From Thermoflexus sp035573655 (lineage in GTDB: Bacteria > Chloroflexota > Anaerolineae > Thermoflexales > Thermoflexaceae): a stretch of 12,069 nt of DNA. Location: assembly GCA_035573655.1 (NCBI GenBank), contig DATMAC010000135.1, forward strand, positions 1 to 12,069, written 5' to 3'. This document shows positions 1-5,779 of the stretch, piece after piece; the first letter of the stretch is position 1, and every line of letters begins with the position of its first letter. A model generated the notes under the pieces. It did no database searches, was not told the origin of the DNA, and saw only the letters and a program-made list of their open reading frames with translations. The position numbers and the translations under genes were made by a program.

Positions 1-28
1 GGGGAGGGGGGAGAAAGGGGGGGAGGGG
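1..28. repeat. G-rich repeat, right part of a copy cut by the window edge; G-quadruplex motif
   Basis: Four G-runs are separated by loops of 1, 5 and 1 bases (runs at 1-4, 6-11, 17-23 and 25-28). The order and spacing match the G-rich arm at 260-287, whose loops are 1, 6 and 1, so this is probably the right half of another copy of the same dispersed element. The palindromic left half would lie outside the window. The G-quadruplex potential is read from the sequence; any function is inference. Confidence 0.5.
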
Positions 29-48
29 TCATCCCGCTCTTCACCGAG

Positions 49-66
49 AAGGGGTAGGAACCCCTT
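49..66. repeat. Short hairpin
   Basis: A 7-bp perfect stem (AAGGGGT / ACCCCTT) closes a 4-base loop. No T-run follows, so it is a weak terminator candidate. It lies between the G-rich repeat at the window start and the larger hairpin at 175-220. No gene is visible around it. Confidence 0.35.
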
Positions 67-174
67 GTCCCAACAGATGTCCGAACCTCCGTTGCGCCAT
101 CTTGAGTAGAGCGTAACGATTCACCCGTTCTCGCGCAACGCCAATATGCAGATCCAAGCAGTTCTCATGGGGGC

Positions 175-229
175 TTTGGGGGCCGAGCCGCGCGCCTTCA
201 GCGCCCGGCTCGCCCCCAAACGATTTTTT
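175..229 (+). terminator. Long hairpin followed by T6: candidate rho-independent terminator
   Basis: The left arm 175-190 pairs with the right arm 206-220, with one bulged C. Inside it a further GCGC/GCGC stem (192-195 and 201-204) closes a CTTCA loop. Six T residues follow at 224-229, the classical layout for + strand intrinsic termination. The transcript it would end comes from left of the window, because 1-174 holds no convincing gene. The arm sequence TTTGGGGGCGA recurs exactly at the right edge of the window (12059-12069), so it may also be a dispersed repeat that brings a terminator with it. Confidence 0.55.
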
Positions 230-230
230 C

Positions 231-289
231 TCCCCCCTCCCCACGGCCCTTTGGGCCGTGGGGAGGGGGGATCGAAGGGGGGTGGGGCC
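231..289. repeat. Dispersed palindrome plus G-quadruplex element, best copy
   Basis: A perfect 19-bp inverted repeat (231-249 and 253-271) closes a TTT loop, with a CCC-TTT-GGG centre. It runs into further G-runs at 277-282 and 284-287, giving a four-run G-quadruplex motif over 260-287 with loops of 1, 6 and 1. Related palindromes with the same centre and similar flanks occur at 3598-3615 (opposite orientation of the core) and 11871-11891, and the window start looks like a fourth, partial copy. It resembles REP-type intergenic elements in form; the family is not one I can name. Confidence 0.65.
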
Positions 290-345
290 TTTCCCCACTT
301 ACAGTCGGAGCAAATTTTCAGACACTCTCTTAGAACTTTGAAAAA

Positions 346-361
346 CCCTGGCAGCCCAGGG
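346..361. promoter_or_regulatory. Small hairpin upstream of the hsp20 promoter
   Basis: A perfect 6-bp stem (CCCTGG / CCAGGG) with a CAGC loop sits about 30 bases before the putative -10 box of hsp20. It could be an operator half-site pair or a chance hairpin. It does not resemble the CIRCE heat-shock operator, and I see no CIRCE element in the region. Confidence 0.3.
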
Positions 362-389
362 TGCTGCGGGAAGAGGGAAGAAAAAAGTG

Positions 390-398
390 TGCTACAAT
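390..398 (+). promoter_or_regulatory. Extended -10 promoter for hsp20-lon
   Basis: TGCTACAAT matches the extended -10 consensus TGn-TATAAT with one change. There is no good -35 box at 17 bases upstream; the nearest TTGAAA, at 338-343, is far too distant. Transcription would begin near 405 and leave a leader of about 50 bases before the hsp20 ATG at 456. This placement argues against the in-frame GTG at 387 as the hsp20 start, since that codon would lie in the promoter. Confidence 0.5.
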
Positions 399-455
399 CA
401 AAATAGTCTAGGATGGTCTCCGAGGAACCCAGGATCATATGGCGGAGCGCCTTCT

Positions 456-893
456 ATGGAGGATTTCGAGCGGGCCCTCGAACGGTTTGAGTCCCAGATG
501 GAGCGGCTGCTCCAGGATATCTTGACCCGCCAGCGGTGGCTGGTGCGCCATGGGAACGCATGGCGCCCCCCCACCGATGTCTACGAGACCGACGAGGCCG
601 TGGTGGTGCGGGTGGAGATCGCAGGGTTGAAGCCCGAGGATGTGCTGGTCGCTTTGCATGACCGATGGCTGGTGATCAGCGGTTACCGGCACGATCCCAC
701 ACCGAAAGTCGCTTATCACCAACTGGAGATCCACTACGGCGAGTTCCACGTCGAGGTCCACCTCCCCTGGGCGTTGGACGCCGACAGCGCCCAGGCGGTT
801 TATCGGGACGGCTTCCTGATGGTGTATCTGCCCAAGAAGCCACCGCTGACCATCCCCGTGCGGACGCCGCGCCGTCTGCAGGTGACGAAATGA
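456..893 (+). CDS. Small heat-shock protein, Hsp20/alpha-crystallin family
   Basis: A cytoplasmic ATP-independent holdase chaperone of 145 aa, a usual length for the family, which binds unfolding proteins and normally forms oligomers. The N-terminal 30 residues are a charged helix. The alpha-crystallin domain covers about residues 38-128, starting at the PPTDVYET segment; WLVISGYR (71-78) and the A-x-Y-x-D-G-x-L strand (114-121) leading to LPK are family hallmarks. The C-terminal IPV (133-135) is the I-x-I/V anchor used in oligomer assembly. I chose ATG 456 because GGCGGAG lies 8 bases upstream and because the upstream in-frame GTG (387) overlaps the promoter. It is first in a pair with lon, whose start lies 4 bases within to 56 bases beyond the hsp20 stop depending on the codon used. 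Chaperone supply and protease supply are therefore probably co-expressed. Confidence 0.9.
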   Translation: MEDFERALERFESQMERLLQDILTRQRWLVRHGNAWRPPTDVYETDEAVVVRVEIAGLKPEDVLVALHDRWLVISGYRHDPTPKVAYHQLEIHYGEFHVEVHLPWALDADSAQAVYRDGFLMVYLPKKPPLTIPVRTPRRLQVTK

Positions 894-928
894 GAACAGC
901 ATTGAATCCTAACATTGGAGCAGCATGG

Positions 929-3517
929 ATGAAACTGAAGGAGATGTGGATGCACGGCTTCGGACTGGATTGGGAAAGCTTCTTCATGCTGGACGAAGGC
1001 GAGGAGATCCCCCCGATGGGGATCCAGCTGGAGACCAAGCGGGAATCGGAGGAGCCCGCGGTGGAGATCCCGGAGGAGCTGCCGATCCTCCCCCTCCGGG
1101 GCGTGGTGGTCTACCCGCTGACCGTGGTCCCCCTGGCGATCGGGCAGCCGCGGTCCATCCGGCTGGTGGACGATGTCGTTCTGGGCAAGAAGCTGGTGGG
1201 CCTGGTGGCCAGCAAGCGGCCGGAGTTGGAAGAGCCGATGCCGGAGGATTGCTACAATGTCGGGACGCTGGCGCTGATCCAGCGCCTGCTCCGCATGCCG
1301 GATGGCACCATGCGGATCCTGGTGATGGGCCTGGAGCGGATCCGGATCCTGGAGTACACCGCGACCCAGCCCTACCTCAAGGCCCGCGTGGAGCGCCATC
1401 CGGAGGTCGTCAGCACCGGCCCGGAGCTGGAGGCCCTGCGGCGCAAGACCGCCGAGCTGTTCGCCCGGATGGTGGAGCTGGTCCCCGGCCTCCCTGATCA
1501 GCTGGGGGCGATGGCGCAGGCCGTGGAGGACCCCCGGCAGCTGGCGTATGCGGTGGCGACCTATCTCCGCATGTCCCTCCAGGAGGCCCAGGAGATCCTG
1601 GAGCTGGACGATGTGGCCGCGAAGCTGCACCGGCTCATCGCCCTGTTGACCCGGGAGATCGAGGTCCTGGAGCTGGGCCGCAAGATCCAGTCGGAGGCCC
1701 AAGCCCAGGTCGAGAAGATGCAGCGGGAGTTCTTCCTGCGCCAGCAGCTGGAGGCCATCCGTCGGGAGCTGGGGGAGGCGGACGAGCATCAGATGGAGAT
1801 CGAGGAGTTCCGGCGGAAGATCGAAGAGGCCGGGATGCCCCCCGAGGCCCGTCGGGAGGCCCTCCGGGAGCTGGAGCGCATGGCCAAGCTCCCGCCGGCC
1901 TCCGCGGAGTACGGCGTGATCCGCACGTACCTGGACTGGATGGTCAGCCTCCCCTGGAACAAAACCACGCCCGACAACCTGGACATCGCCCACGCCCGGC
2001 AAGTCCTGGATGAGGATCACTACGGCCTGCAAGATGTGAAGGAGCGCATCTTGGAATATCTGGCGGTGCGCAAGCTGAAGCAGGAGCGCGCCGAGCAGCT
2101 GGAGGCGCTGGAGACCCGAGACTACATCCGCCGGGCCCGGGAGGGGGCGATCTTGTGCTTCGTGGGGCCCCCGGGCGTGGGGAAGACCTCGCTGGGCCAA
2201 TCGATCGCCCGGGCGATGGGACGCAAGTTCACCCGCATCGCTCTGGGTGGGATCCGGGACGAGGCGGAGATCCGCGGTTTCCGCCGGACCTACGTGGGGG
2301 CGATGCCGGGGCGCATCATCCAGGCCCTTCGTCGGGTGGAATCCCGGAACCCGGTCTTCATGCTGGACGAGGTGGATAAGATCGGGGCCGACTGGCGGGG
2401 AGATCCGGCCTCGGCGCTGCTGGAGGTGCTGGACCCCGAGCAGAACCGGGAGTTCCGGGATCACTACCTGGATGTGCCCTTCGATCTCTCCCAGGTGTTG
2501 TTCATCTGCACAGCGAACCAGTTGGATACGATCCCCGCGCCGTTGCGGGATCGGATGGAGATCATTTTCATCCCCGGCTACACAGAGACGGAGAAGTTCC
2601 ACATCGCGATGGGGTATCTCATCCCGCGGCAGCTGCGGGAGAACGGGTTGCTGCCCGGGGAGATCACCTTCACAGAGGCCGCGGTGCGGCGGATCATCCG
2701 GGAATACACCCGGGAGGCGGGGGTGCGGAACCTGGAGCGGGCGATCGGCCGGGTGTGCCGCAAGGTGGCCACGCGGATCGCCGAGGGGGCCTCGGAGGCA
2801 GCGCTGGTGGATGCGGAGGACGTGCCCCGCTACCTCGGGAAGCCGCTGTTCACCGAGGAGGAGATCACCCATCGGGTGGAAGTCCCCGGTGTCGCCATCG
2901 GCCTGGCGTGGACGCCGACCGGGGGCGATGTGCTCTTCATCGAGGCGACGCGGATGCCGGGGAACAAGGGGTTCGTGCTCACCGGCTCCTTGGGGGAGGT
3001 GATGCGGGAGTCCGCCCAGGCGGCCTTGAGCTATGTGCGTGCCCACGCGAAGGATTACGGGATCCCGGAGCGCTTCTTCAACCAAAGCGATATCCATATC
3101 CACGTGCCCGCGGGGGCGGTGCCGAAGGACGGTCCCTCGGCGGGCATCACCATCGTCACCGCTCTGGTCTCGCTGCTCACCGATCGCCCGGTGCGGCCGG
3201 ATGTGGGGATGACCGGAGAGATCACCCTGCGCGGGAAGGTGCTGCCGGTGGGCGGCATCAAAGAGAAGGTGTTGGCGGCTCATCGGGCCGGCCTGCGCAC
3301 GGTCATCCTCCCGAAGCGCAACGAGAAGGATCTGGAGGAGGTGCCGGAGGACGTGCGCCAGGCGATGCAGTTCGCGCTGGTGGAGACCATCGACGAGGCC
3401 TTGGCGATCGCGCTGCAGGACCGGCGGGAGAACGCTCGGGGGTCGGTCTCCGGGGATGGGACCCGTCGGCGGGCGCGCTCTCCCGCGAAGGCCAAGGCCG
3501 GGCGCTCCGCCCGCTGA
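929..3517 (+). CDS. lon: ATP-dependent Lon protease (LonA type)
   Basis: A cytoplasmic AAA+ serine protease that degrades misfolded and regulatory proteins as a hexamer. With this start it has 862 aa, longer than E. coli Lon (784). The substrate-binding LON domain begins with LPILPLRGVVVYPLTVVPL (about 50-70), followed by a helical/coiled region. Walker A GPPGVGKT is at 413-420 and Walker B MLDEVDK has D480/E481. The protease domain contains DGPSAG with catalytic Ser737 and GGIKEK with catalytic Lys778, so the Ser-Lys dyad is intact. The last ~30 residues form a basic Arg/Ala/Lys-rich tail after the protease fold. The start is uncertain. ATG 890 overlaps the hsp20 stop (ATGA), but codons 890-928 are poor in G/C at third positions, unlike the rest. 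ATG 929 has GGAG 8 bases upstream, and ATG 950 has AAGGAG 6 bases upstream. The C-terminal boundary is certain. Confidence 0.95.
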   Translation: MKLKEMWMHGFGLDWESFFMLDEGEEIPPMGIQLETKRESEEPAVEIPEELPILPLRGVVVYPLTVVPLAIGQPRSIRLVDDVVLGKKLVGLVASKRPELEEPMPEDCYNVGTLALIQRLLRMPDGTMRILVMGLERIRILEYTATQPYLKARVERHPEVVSTGPELEALRRKTAELFARMVELVPGLPDQLGAMAQAVEDPRQLAYAVATYLRMSLQEAQEILELDDVAAKLHRLIALLTREIEVLELGRKIQSEAQAQVEKMQREFFLRQQLEAIRRELGEADEHQMEIEEFRRKIEEAGMPPEARREALRELERMAKLPPASAEYGVIRTYLDWMVSLPWNKTTPDNLDIAHARQVLDEDHYGLQDVKERILEYLAVRKLKQERAEQLEALETRDYIRRAREGAILCFVGPPGVGKTSLGQSIARAMGRKFTRIALGGIRDEAEIRGFRRTYVGAMPGRIIQALRRVESRNPVFMLDEVDKIGADWRGDPASALLEVLDPEQNREFRDHYLDVPFDLSQVLFICTANQLDTIPAPLRDRMEIIFIPGYTETEKFHIAMGYLIPRQLRENGLLPGEITFTEAAVRRIIREYTREAGVRNLERAIGRVCRKVATRIAEGASEAALVDAEDVPRYLGKPLFTEEEITHRVEVPGVAIGLAWTPTGGDVLFIEATRMPGNKGFVLTGSLGEVMRESAQAALSYVRAHAKDYGIPERFFNQSDIHIHVPAGAVPKDGPSAGITIVTALVSLLTDRPVRPDVGMTGEITLRGKVLPVGGIKEKVLAAHRAGLRTVILPKRNEKDLEEVPEDVRQAMQFALVETIDEALAIALQDRRENARGSVSGDGTRRRARSPAKAKAGRSAR

Positions 3518-3539
3518 GGTCACGCGGTTTGAACTCAAT

Positions 3540-3587
3540 CCGAAGGGTTCGGGTGGGGAGGCTGCCAGGGATGGCCCCCACCCCGAA
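3540..3587. terminator. Overlapping hairpins just after lon
   Basis: CCGAA-GGG-TTCGG (3540-3552) can form a small hairpin. The alternative pairing TTCGGGTGGGG (3548-3558) with CCCCACCCCGAA (3576-3587) forms a longer one with one bulge, and the two are mutually exclusive. They begin 23 bases after the lon stop, so lon termination is plausible, but no T-run follows. The right part also belongs to the neighbouring G-rich repeat copy. Confidence 0.35.
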
Positions 3588-3640
3588 TCATTCTCCCTGC
3601 AGCCCAAAGGCTGCATGGGGGGGAATCCAGGGGGCTGGGG
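3575..3640. repeat. Second copy of the palindrome plus G-rich element
   Basis: The core is a 7-bp perfect palindrome TGCAGCC-CAAA-GGCTGCA (3598-3615), extended imperfectly by a C/T-rich left flank and a G-run right flank. On the - strand the core reads CCTTTGGG, as in the copies at 231-271 and 11871-11891. It is followed there by a GATTCGGGGTGGGG stretch resembling the G-rich arm at 270-287. On the + strand G-runs at 3617-3623, 3630-3634 and 3637-3640 repeat the G-rich layout. The copy is more decayed than the one at 231-289. Confidence 0.5.
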
Positions 3641-3693
3641 ACCGTTTGGGAGTAGGGCGCTTTAGCACCTGTTTTTGGTCATCCCCCAGCCCC
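3631..3693. repeat. 10-bp inverted repeat with 43-base spacer
   Basis: GGGGCTGGGG (3631-3640) is exactly complementary to CCCCAGCCCC (3684-3693). The pair brackets a spacer without a gene. The wide spacing makes a transcriptional terminator unlikely; it may be the edges of a small repeat element or a long-range leader structure. Nothing here allows a function to be assigned. Confidence 0.4.
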
Positions 3694-3784
3694 TAAGGGT
3701 TCCCGATGGGAAGCTCCTTGAAAGCGGGTTCGGTCCCCGGGAATTAGCTAGGGAAGAGGCGCAAGTTGCTCTGTTGCGAAGATC

Positions 3785-3836
3785 GGATTTCTATGCGGGG
3801 TGGGCCGCTTACGCGGCCCACCCCGCATAGAAATCC
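3785..3836. repeat. Perfect 24-bp-stem palindrome with TTAC loop
   Basis: Bases 3785-3808 are exactly complementary to 3813-3836, leaving a 4-base loop. The stem contains GGATTTCTATG at its base and GGGTGGGCCGC near the loop. No T-run follows, and it lies 92 bases before the response-regulator start. A perfect 24-bp stem is far beyond chance in 12 kb, so it is either a recently inserted mobile palindromic unit (REP/MITE-like), a strong terminator isolating lon from the next operon, or a structured leader. The sequence does not decide between these. Confidence 0.7.
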
Positions 3837-3878
3837 CACGAATCGAAAGTTTATCACAACGAATTGGGGTGACCTTCT

Positions 3879-3894
3879 CTGTTGTTTGCAACAG
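3879..3894 (+). promoter_or_regulatory. Leader hairpin upstream of the response regulator
   Basis: CTGTTG-TTTG-CAACAG forms a 6-bp perfect stem with a 4-base loop, 33 bases before the ATG at 3928. If transcription starts upstream of it, the hairpin would be in the 5' leader. It does not match a riboswitch class that I recognise. I could not identify a confident promoter for this gene in 3695-3927. Confidence 0.3.
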
Positions 3895-3927
3895 GGCAGG
3901 CGCAAGTCCTTATCCTGAGATCGAACG

Positions 3928-4278
3928 ATGGCTACGGTGATGATCGTTGAAGACGATCCTCAGTTGGCCCGCATGCTGGCGGTCCTTTTAGAGTTTGAGG
4001 GCTATTCGGTGAGGATCTGCCCCACCCCGGAGCGCGCCTTAGATTACATCCGTGAGGCACGGCCGGATGTAGTGGTGATGGATTTTTATTTGGGGAAAAC
4101 GAGAGCCACCGAGGTGCTGCGATCGCTTCGGGAAGATCCAGAGCTCAGGGGCGTGAAGGTCGTCGTCGTTTCTGGGGACGATCAGGAGGCTGCGGCTCGC
4201 GCTGCCGGGGCGGATGCGTTTCTTTTTAAGCCGTTCTCTGTGGAGGAATTAATCCAGCGCATCCTTCAGCTTGGCTAA
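3928..4278 (+). CDS. Stand-alone receiver-domain response regulator (CheY-like)
   Basis: A 116-aa protein consisting of only a receiver domain, which would accept a phosphoryl group from a histidine kinase and signal by protein-protein contact. The acidic pocket residues Glu8, Asp9 and Asp10, phospho-acceptor Asp52 (in VVVMDF), switch residue Ser82 and Lys101 (in KPFS) are all present, so it should be phosphorylatable. There is no DNA-binding or enzymatic output domain. No histidine kinase is in the window. The Shine-Dalgarno (GAGA, 7 bases upstream) is weak. The next gene starts 21 bases after its stop, so the two are likely co-transcribed. Codon use is less G/C-biased than in lon. Its partner and output are unknown; a role tied to the secreted protein behind it is inference from position only. 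Confidence 0.88.
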   Translation: MATVMIVEDDPQLARMLAVLLEFEGYSVRICPTPERALDYIREARPDVVVMDFYLGKTRATEVLRSLREDPELRGVKVVVVSGDDQEAAARAAGADAFLFKPFSVEELIQRILQLG

Positions 4279-4286
4279 CCTCGTTC

Positions 4287-4293
4287 AGGAGGG
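4287..4293 (+). promoter_or_regulatory. Strong ribosome-binding site that fixes a GTG start
   Basis: AGGAGGG ends 6 bases before GTG 4300 and is the best Shine-Dalgarno in the window. The signal-peptide-like N-terminus follows directly, so GTG 4300 is very probably the true start of the PPC-domain gene, despite not being ATG. Confidence 0.75.
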
Positions 4294-4299
4294 CCTCCG

Positions 4300-5721
4300 G
4301 TGAATTCCTCTTCTTCTAAAAGGTGGTACAGAGTTCTTGGAGCAGCGATCCTGAGCCTTGGAGCTTGCATTGCCATGCTGCTCGTTTTCCGCGGAGGCGC
4401 GCGGGCGGCGCCCATCCCCGAGGTGGAGCCGAATGATACCCCCGATCAGGCAATGGTGATTACGCTTGGTCATACAGTTCAAGGCGCCATTGGGATTACT
4501 GTTACAGTGGCTGATTTCGATTGGTATCGGATTTCTGGTCTATTTGCAGGGACAAATTATAAGCTATCTTTTAACATTCCCTCTAATCCCTACCAATTAT
4601 CTGTTCGATTAAGGCTTTATGATGGGGCGCTCAATCTCATCGACGAACAAATCACGAGCTCCTCCACCACTGTTTCTTGGAAGGCTTACACCACTACGCA
4701 TTATATTGAACTGGCGCCGATAAGTGCTCAGAGCCCATCCGTGCCGACGCCCACCCCTACGCCGACGCCGGGCCCTGTGGTGGTCAACTATTTTCTCAGC
4801 GTGGTTCAAATCGCTAGCACTCCGACTCCATTCCCCACGTCTTCTCCCACCCCCATGCCTCCTCCCACCCCTACCCCGGCGGGATTCCCTGACGCCTTCG
4901 AGCCGAACTACGATTTCGACCGCGCGACGCTCATCGGCCTAGGGGAGAAATACACGGGCTTGAATTTCGTCCCGGTGACCCCTGGCACTGAGGACAACGA
5001 CTTCTTCAAGCTCTGGGTGAAGCCGGGGATGTTGGTGACCTGTGAGACGCTGGACCTCACGCCGGGGACGGATACCAACCTCATCGTCTACGATGCGAAT
5101 CGGAACGGGATTGCGGGGAACGATGATGTGAACACTGCGGCCGGGGAGCTGCGGAGCCAGGTCACGGTGATGGCCACGTGGGAGGGCTGGATGTATCTCT
5201 TGGTGGGGCAGGGGGGACGGGGGATTGTCTACGGCTCCGGCTACAGCTTGCAATGCACTGTGGGCCTGCCGCCCACGGCGACCCCCACACCGACCCGCAC
5301 GCCCCGGCCGGTCACCGAGACCCCGCCGCCGACGGCCACGCCGTTCCCCACCGTCCCGCCCCCGCCCACCGCGACGCCCACGCCGCTTCGCCTCCAAGTG
5401 GAGGCCATCCCAACGACCCCGACGCCGAGCGGCCGTTCGATCGAGGTCGCGGTGGAGGTTTATTACGATGCCAACGGGAACGGCGCGCTGGACTCCGGGG
5501 AGGGGGTGGTGGATCTGCCGATTTGGCTGGTCGCCCTTCGCGGCGGCGCGGTGGTCGCTCGAGGGGCGACCGATGAGGCCGGGCGGGCGGTCCTACAAGG
5601 GTTCGGCGAGGGCGCGATCCGGCTGGTGATCCCCTATTTAGGGATCGTGCGCCCGGTGGAGAGCGGCAGCACGGTGACCATCCGCTTGAGCCCGATCACG
5701 ATGCCGGCCCGTTTGCCGTAG
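4300..5721 (+). CDS. Secreted protein with two PPC-like domains and a C-terminal SdrD-B/Cna-B-like domain
   Basis: A 473-aa exported protein of unknown function. A Sec signal peptide occupies about residues 1-37 (basic start, hydrophobic 11-30, likely cleavage after ARA). LGAC at 20-23 faintly resembles a lipobox, but the hydrophobic stretch continues past the Cys. The first PPC-like domain (about 40-138) starts EVEPNDTPDQA and has the D-x-D-W-Y-R strand. The second (about 197-320) starts DAFEPNYDFDRAT and has DNDFFKLWV. The domains are joined by Thr/Pro-rich linkers at 148-194 and 324-376. The C-terminal part (380-470) carries DANGNGALDSGEG, a calcium-loop-like motif typical of SdrD-B/Cna-B surface domains. 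There is no LPxTG signal or catalytic domain. Codons for residues 70-109 have only about 30% G/C at the third base (12 of 40), against 23 of 27 near the C-terminus, which suggests a mosaic origin. The gene lies between the receiver gene and a membrane-anchored extracytoplasmic protein. Confidence 0.85.
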   Translation: MNSSSSKRWYRVLGAAILSLGACIAMLLVFRGGARAAPIPEVEPNDTPDQAMVITLGHTVQGAIGITVTVADFDWYRISGLFAGTNYKLSFNIPSNPYQLSVRLRLYDGALNLIDEQITSSSTTVSWKAYTTTHYIELAPISAQSPSVPTPTPTPTPGPVVVNYFLSVVQIASTPTPFPTSSPTPMPPPTPTPAGFPDAFEPNYDFDRATLIGLGEKYTGLNFVPVTPGTEDNDFFKLWVKPGMLVTCETLDLTPGTDTNLIVYDANRNGIAGNDDVNTAAGELRSQVTVMATWEGWMYLLVGQGGRGIVYGSGYSLQCTVGLPPTATPTPTRTPRPVTETPPPTATPFPTVPPPPTATPTPLRLQVEAIPTTPTPSGRSIEVAVEVYYDANGNGALDSGEGVVDLPIWLVALRGGAVVARGATDEAGRAVLQGFGEGAIRLVIPYLGIVRPVESGSTVTIRLSPITMPARLP

Positions 5722-5722
5722 G

Positions 5723-5749
5723 GAGCGCGGCCTGGCCTCCCGCGCGCTC
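5723..5749. terminator. Intergenic hairpin between the two extracytoplasmic genes
   Basis: GAGCGCG (5723-5729) pairs with CGCGCTC (5743-5749), a 7-bp GC-rich stem two bases after the upstream stop codon. There is no T-run. It could attenuate or protect the mRNA between the two genes; it is too weak in evidence to be called a full terminator. Confidence 0.35.
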
Positions 5750-5779
5750 AGGTTCCCCAGTTCATCGATGGAGGGCGCG

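Larger units (their letters stand above)
3757..3907. repeat. Repeated short motifs bracketing the large palindrome
   Basis: AGGCGCAAGT occurs at 3757-3766 and 3898-3907, and CTCTGTTG at 3769-3776 and 3877-3884. The two motifs appear in opposite order on the two sides of the perfect palindrome at 3785-3836. The exact matches are visible in the sequence. They could be remnants of a duplication or protein-binding sites in front of the response-regulator gene; they are not simple target-site duplications, because they do not abut the palindrome. Confidence 0.4.

Noticed and set aside
146..406. Open frames on both strands of the first 400 bases
   Set aside because: They read through the terminator-like hairpin and the G-rich palindrome, and their translations are low-complexity Gly/Pro/Arg sequence.
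800..3616. A very long open frame on the strand opposite lon (about 938 codons)
   Set aside because: It is the antisense shadow of a G/C-biased gene; its translation is low-complexity, rich in His, Gln, Arg and Leu, with no recognisable domain, whereas the lon frame has every family motif.
3838..3927. A riboswitch (for example cyclic-di-GMP type) in the leader of the receiver gene
   Set aside because: Only a small 6-bp hairpin is present; I could not find the conserved junctions or receptor motifs of any class I know.
3518..3927. A tRNA or small RNA gene between lon and the receiver gene
   Set aside because: No cloverleaf or T-loop GTTCRANNC context was found; the structure present is explained by inverted repeats.
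4739..4887. Tandem PT-type codon repeats as a CRISPR-like or minisatellite array
   Set aside because: They are in frame and encode a flexible Thr/Pro linker between two PPC domains, with no regular spacer.
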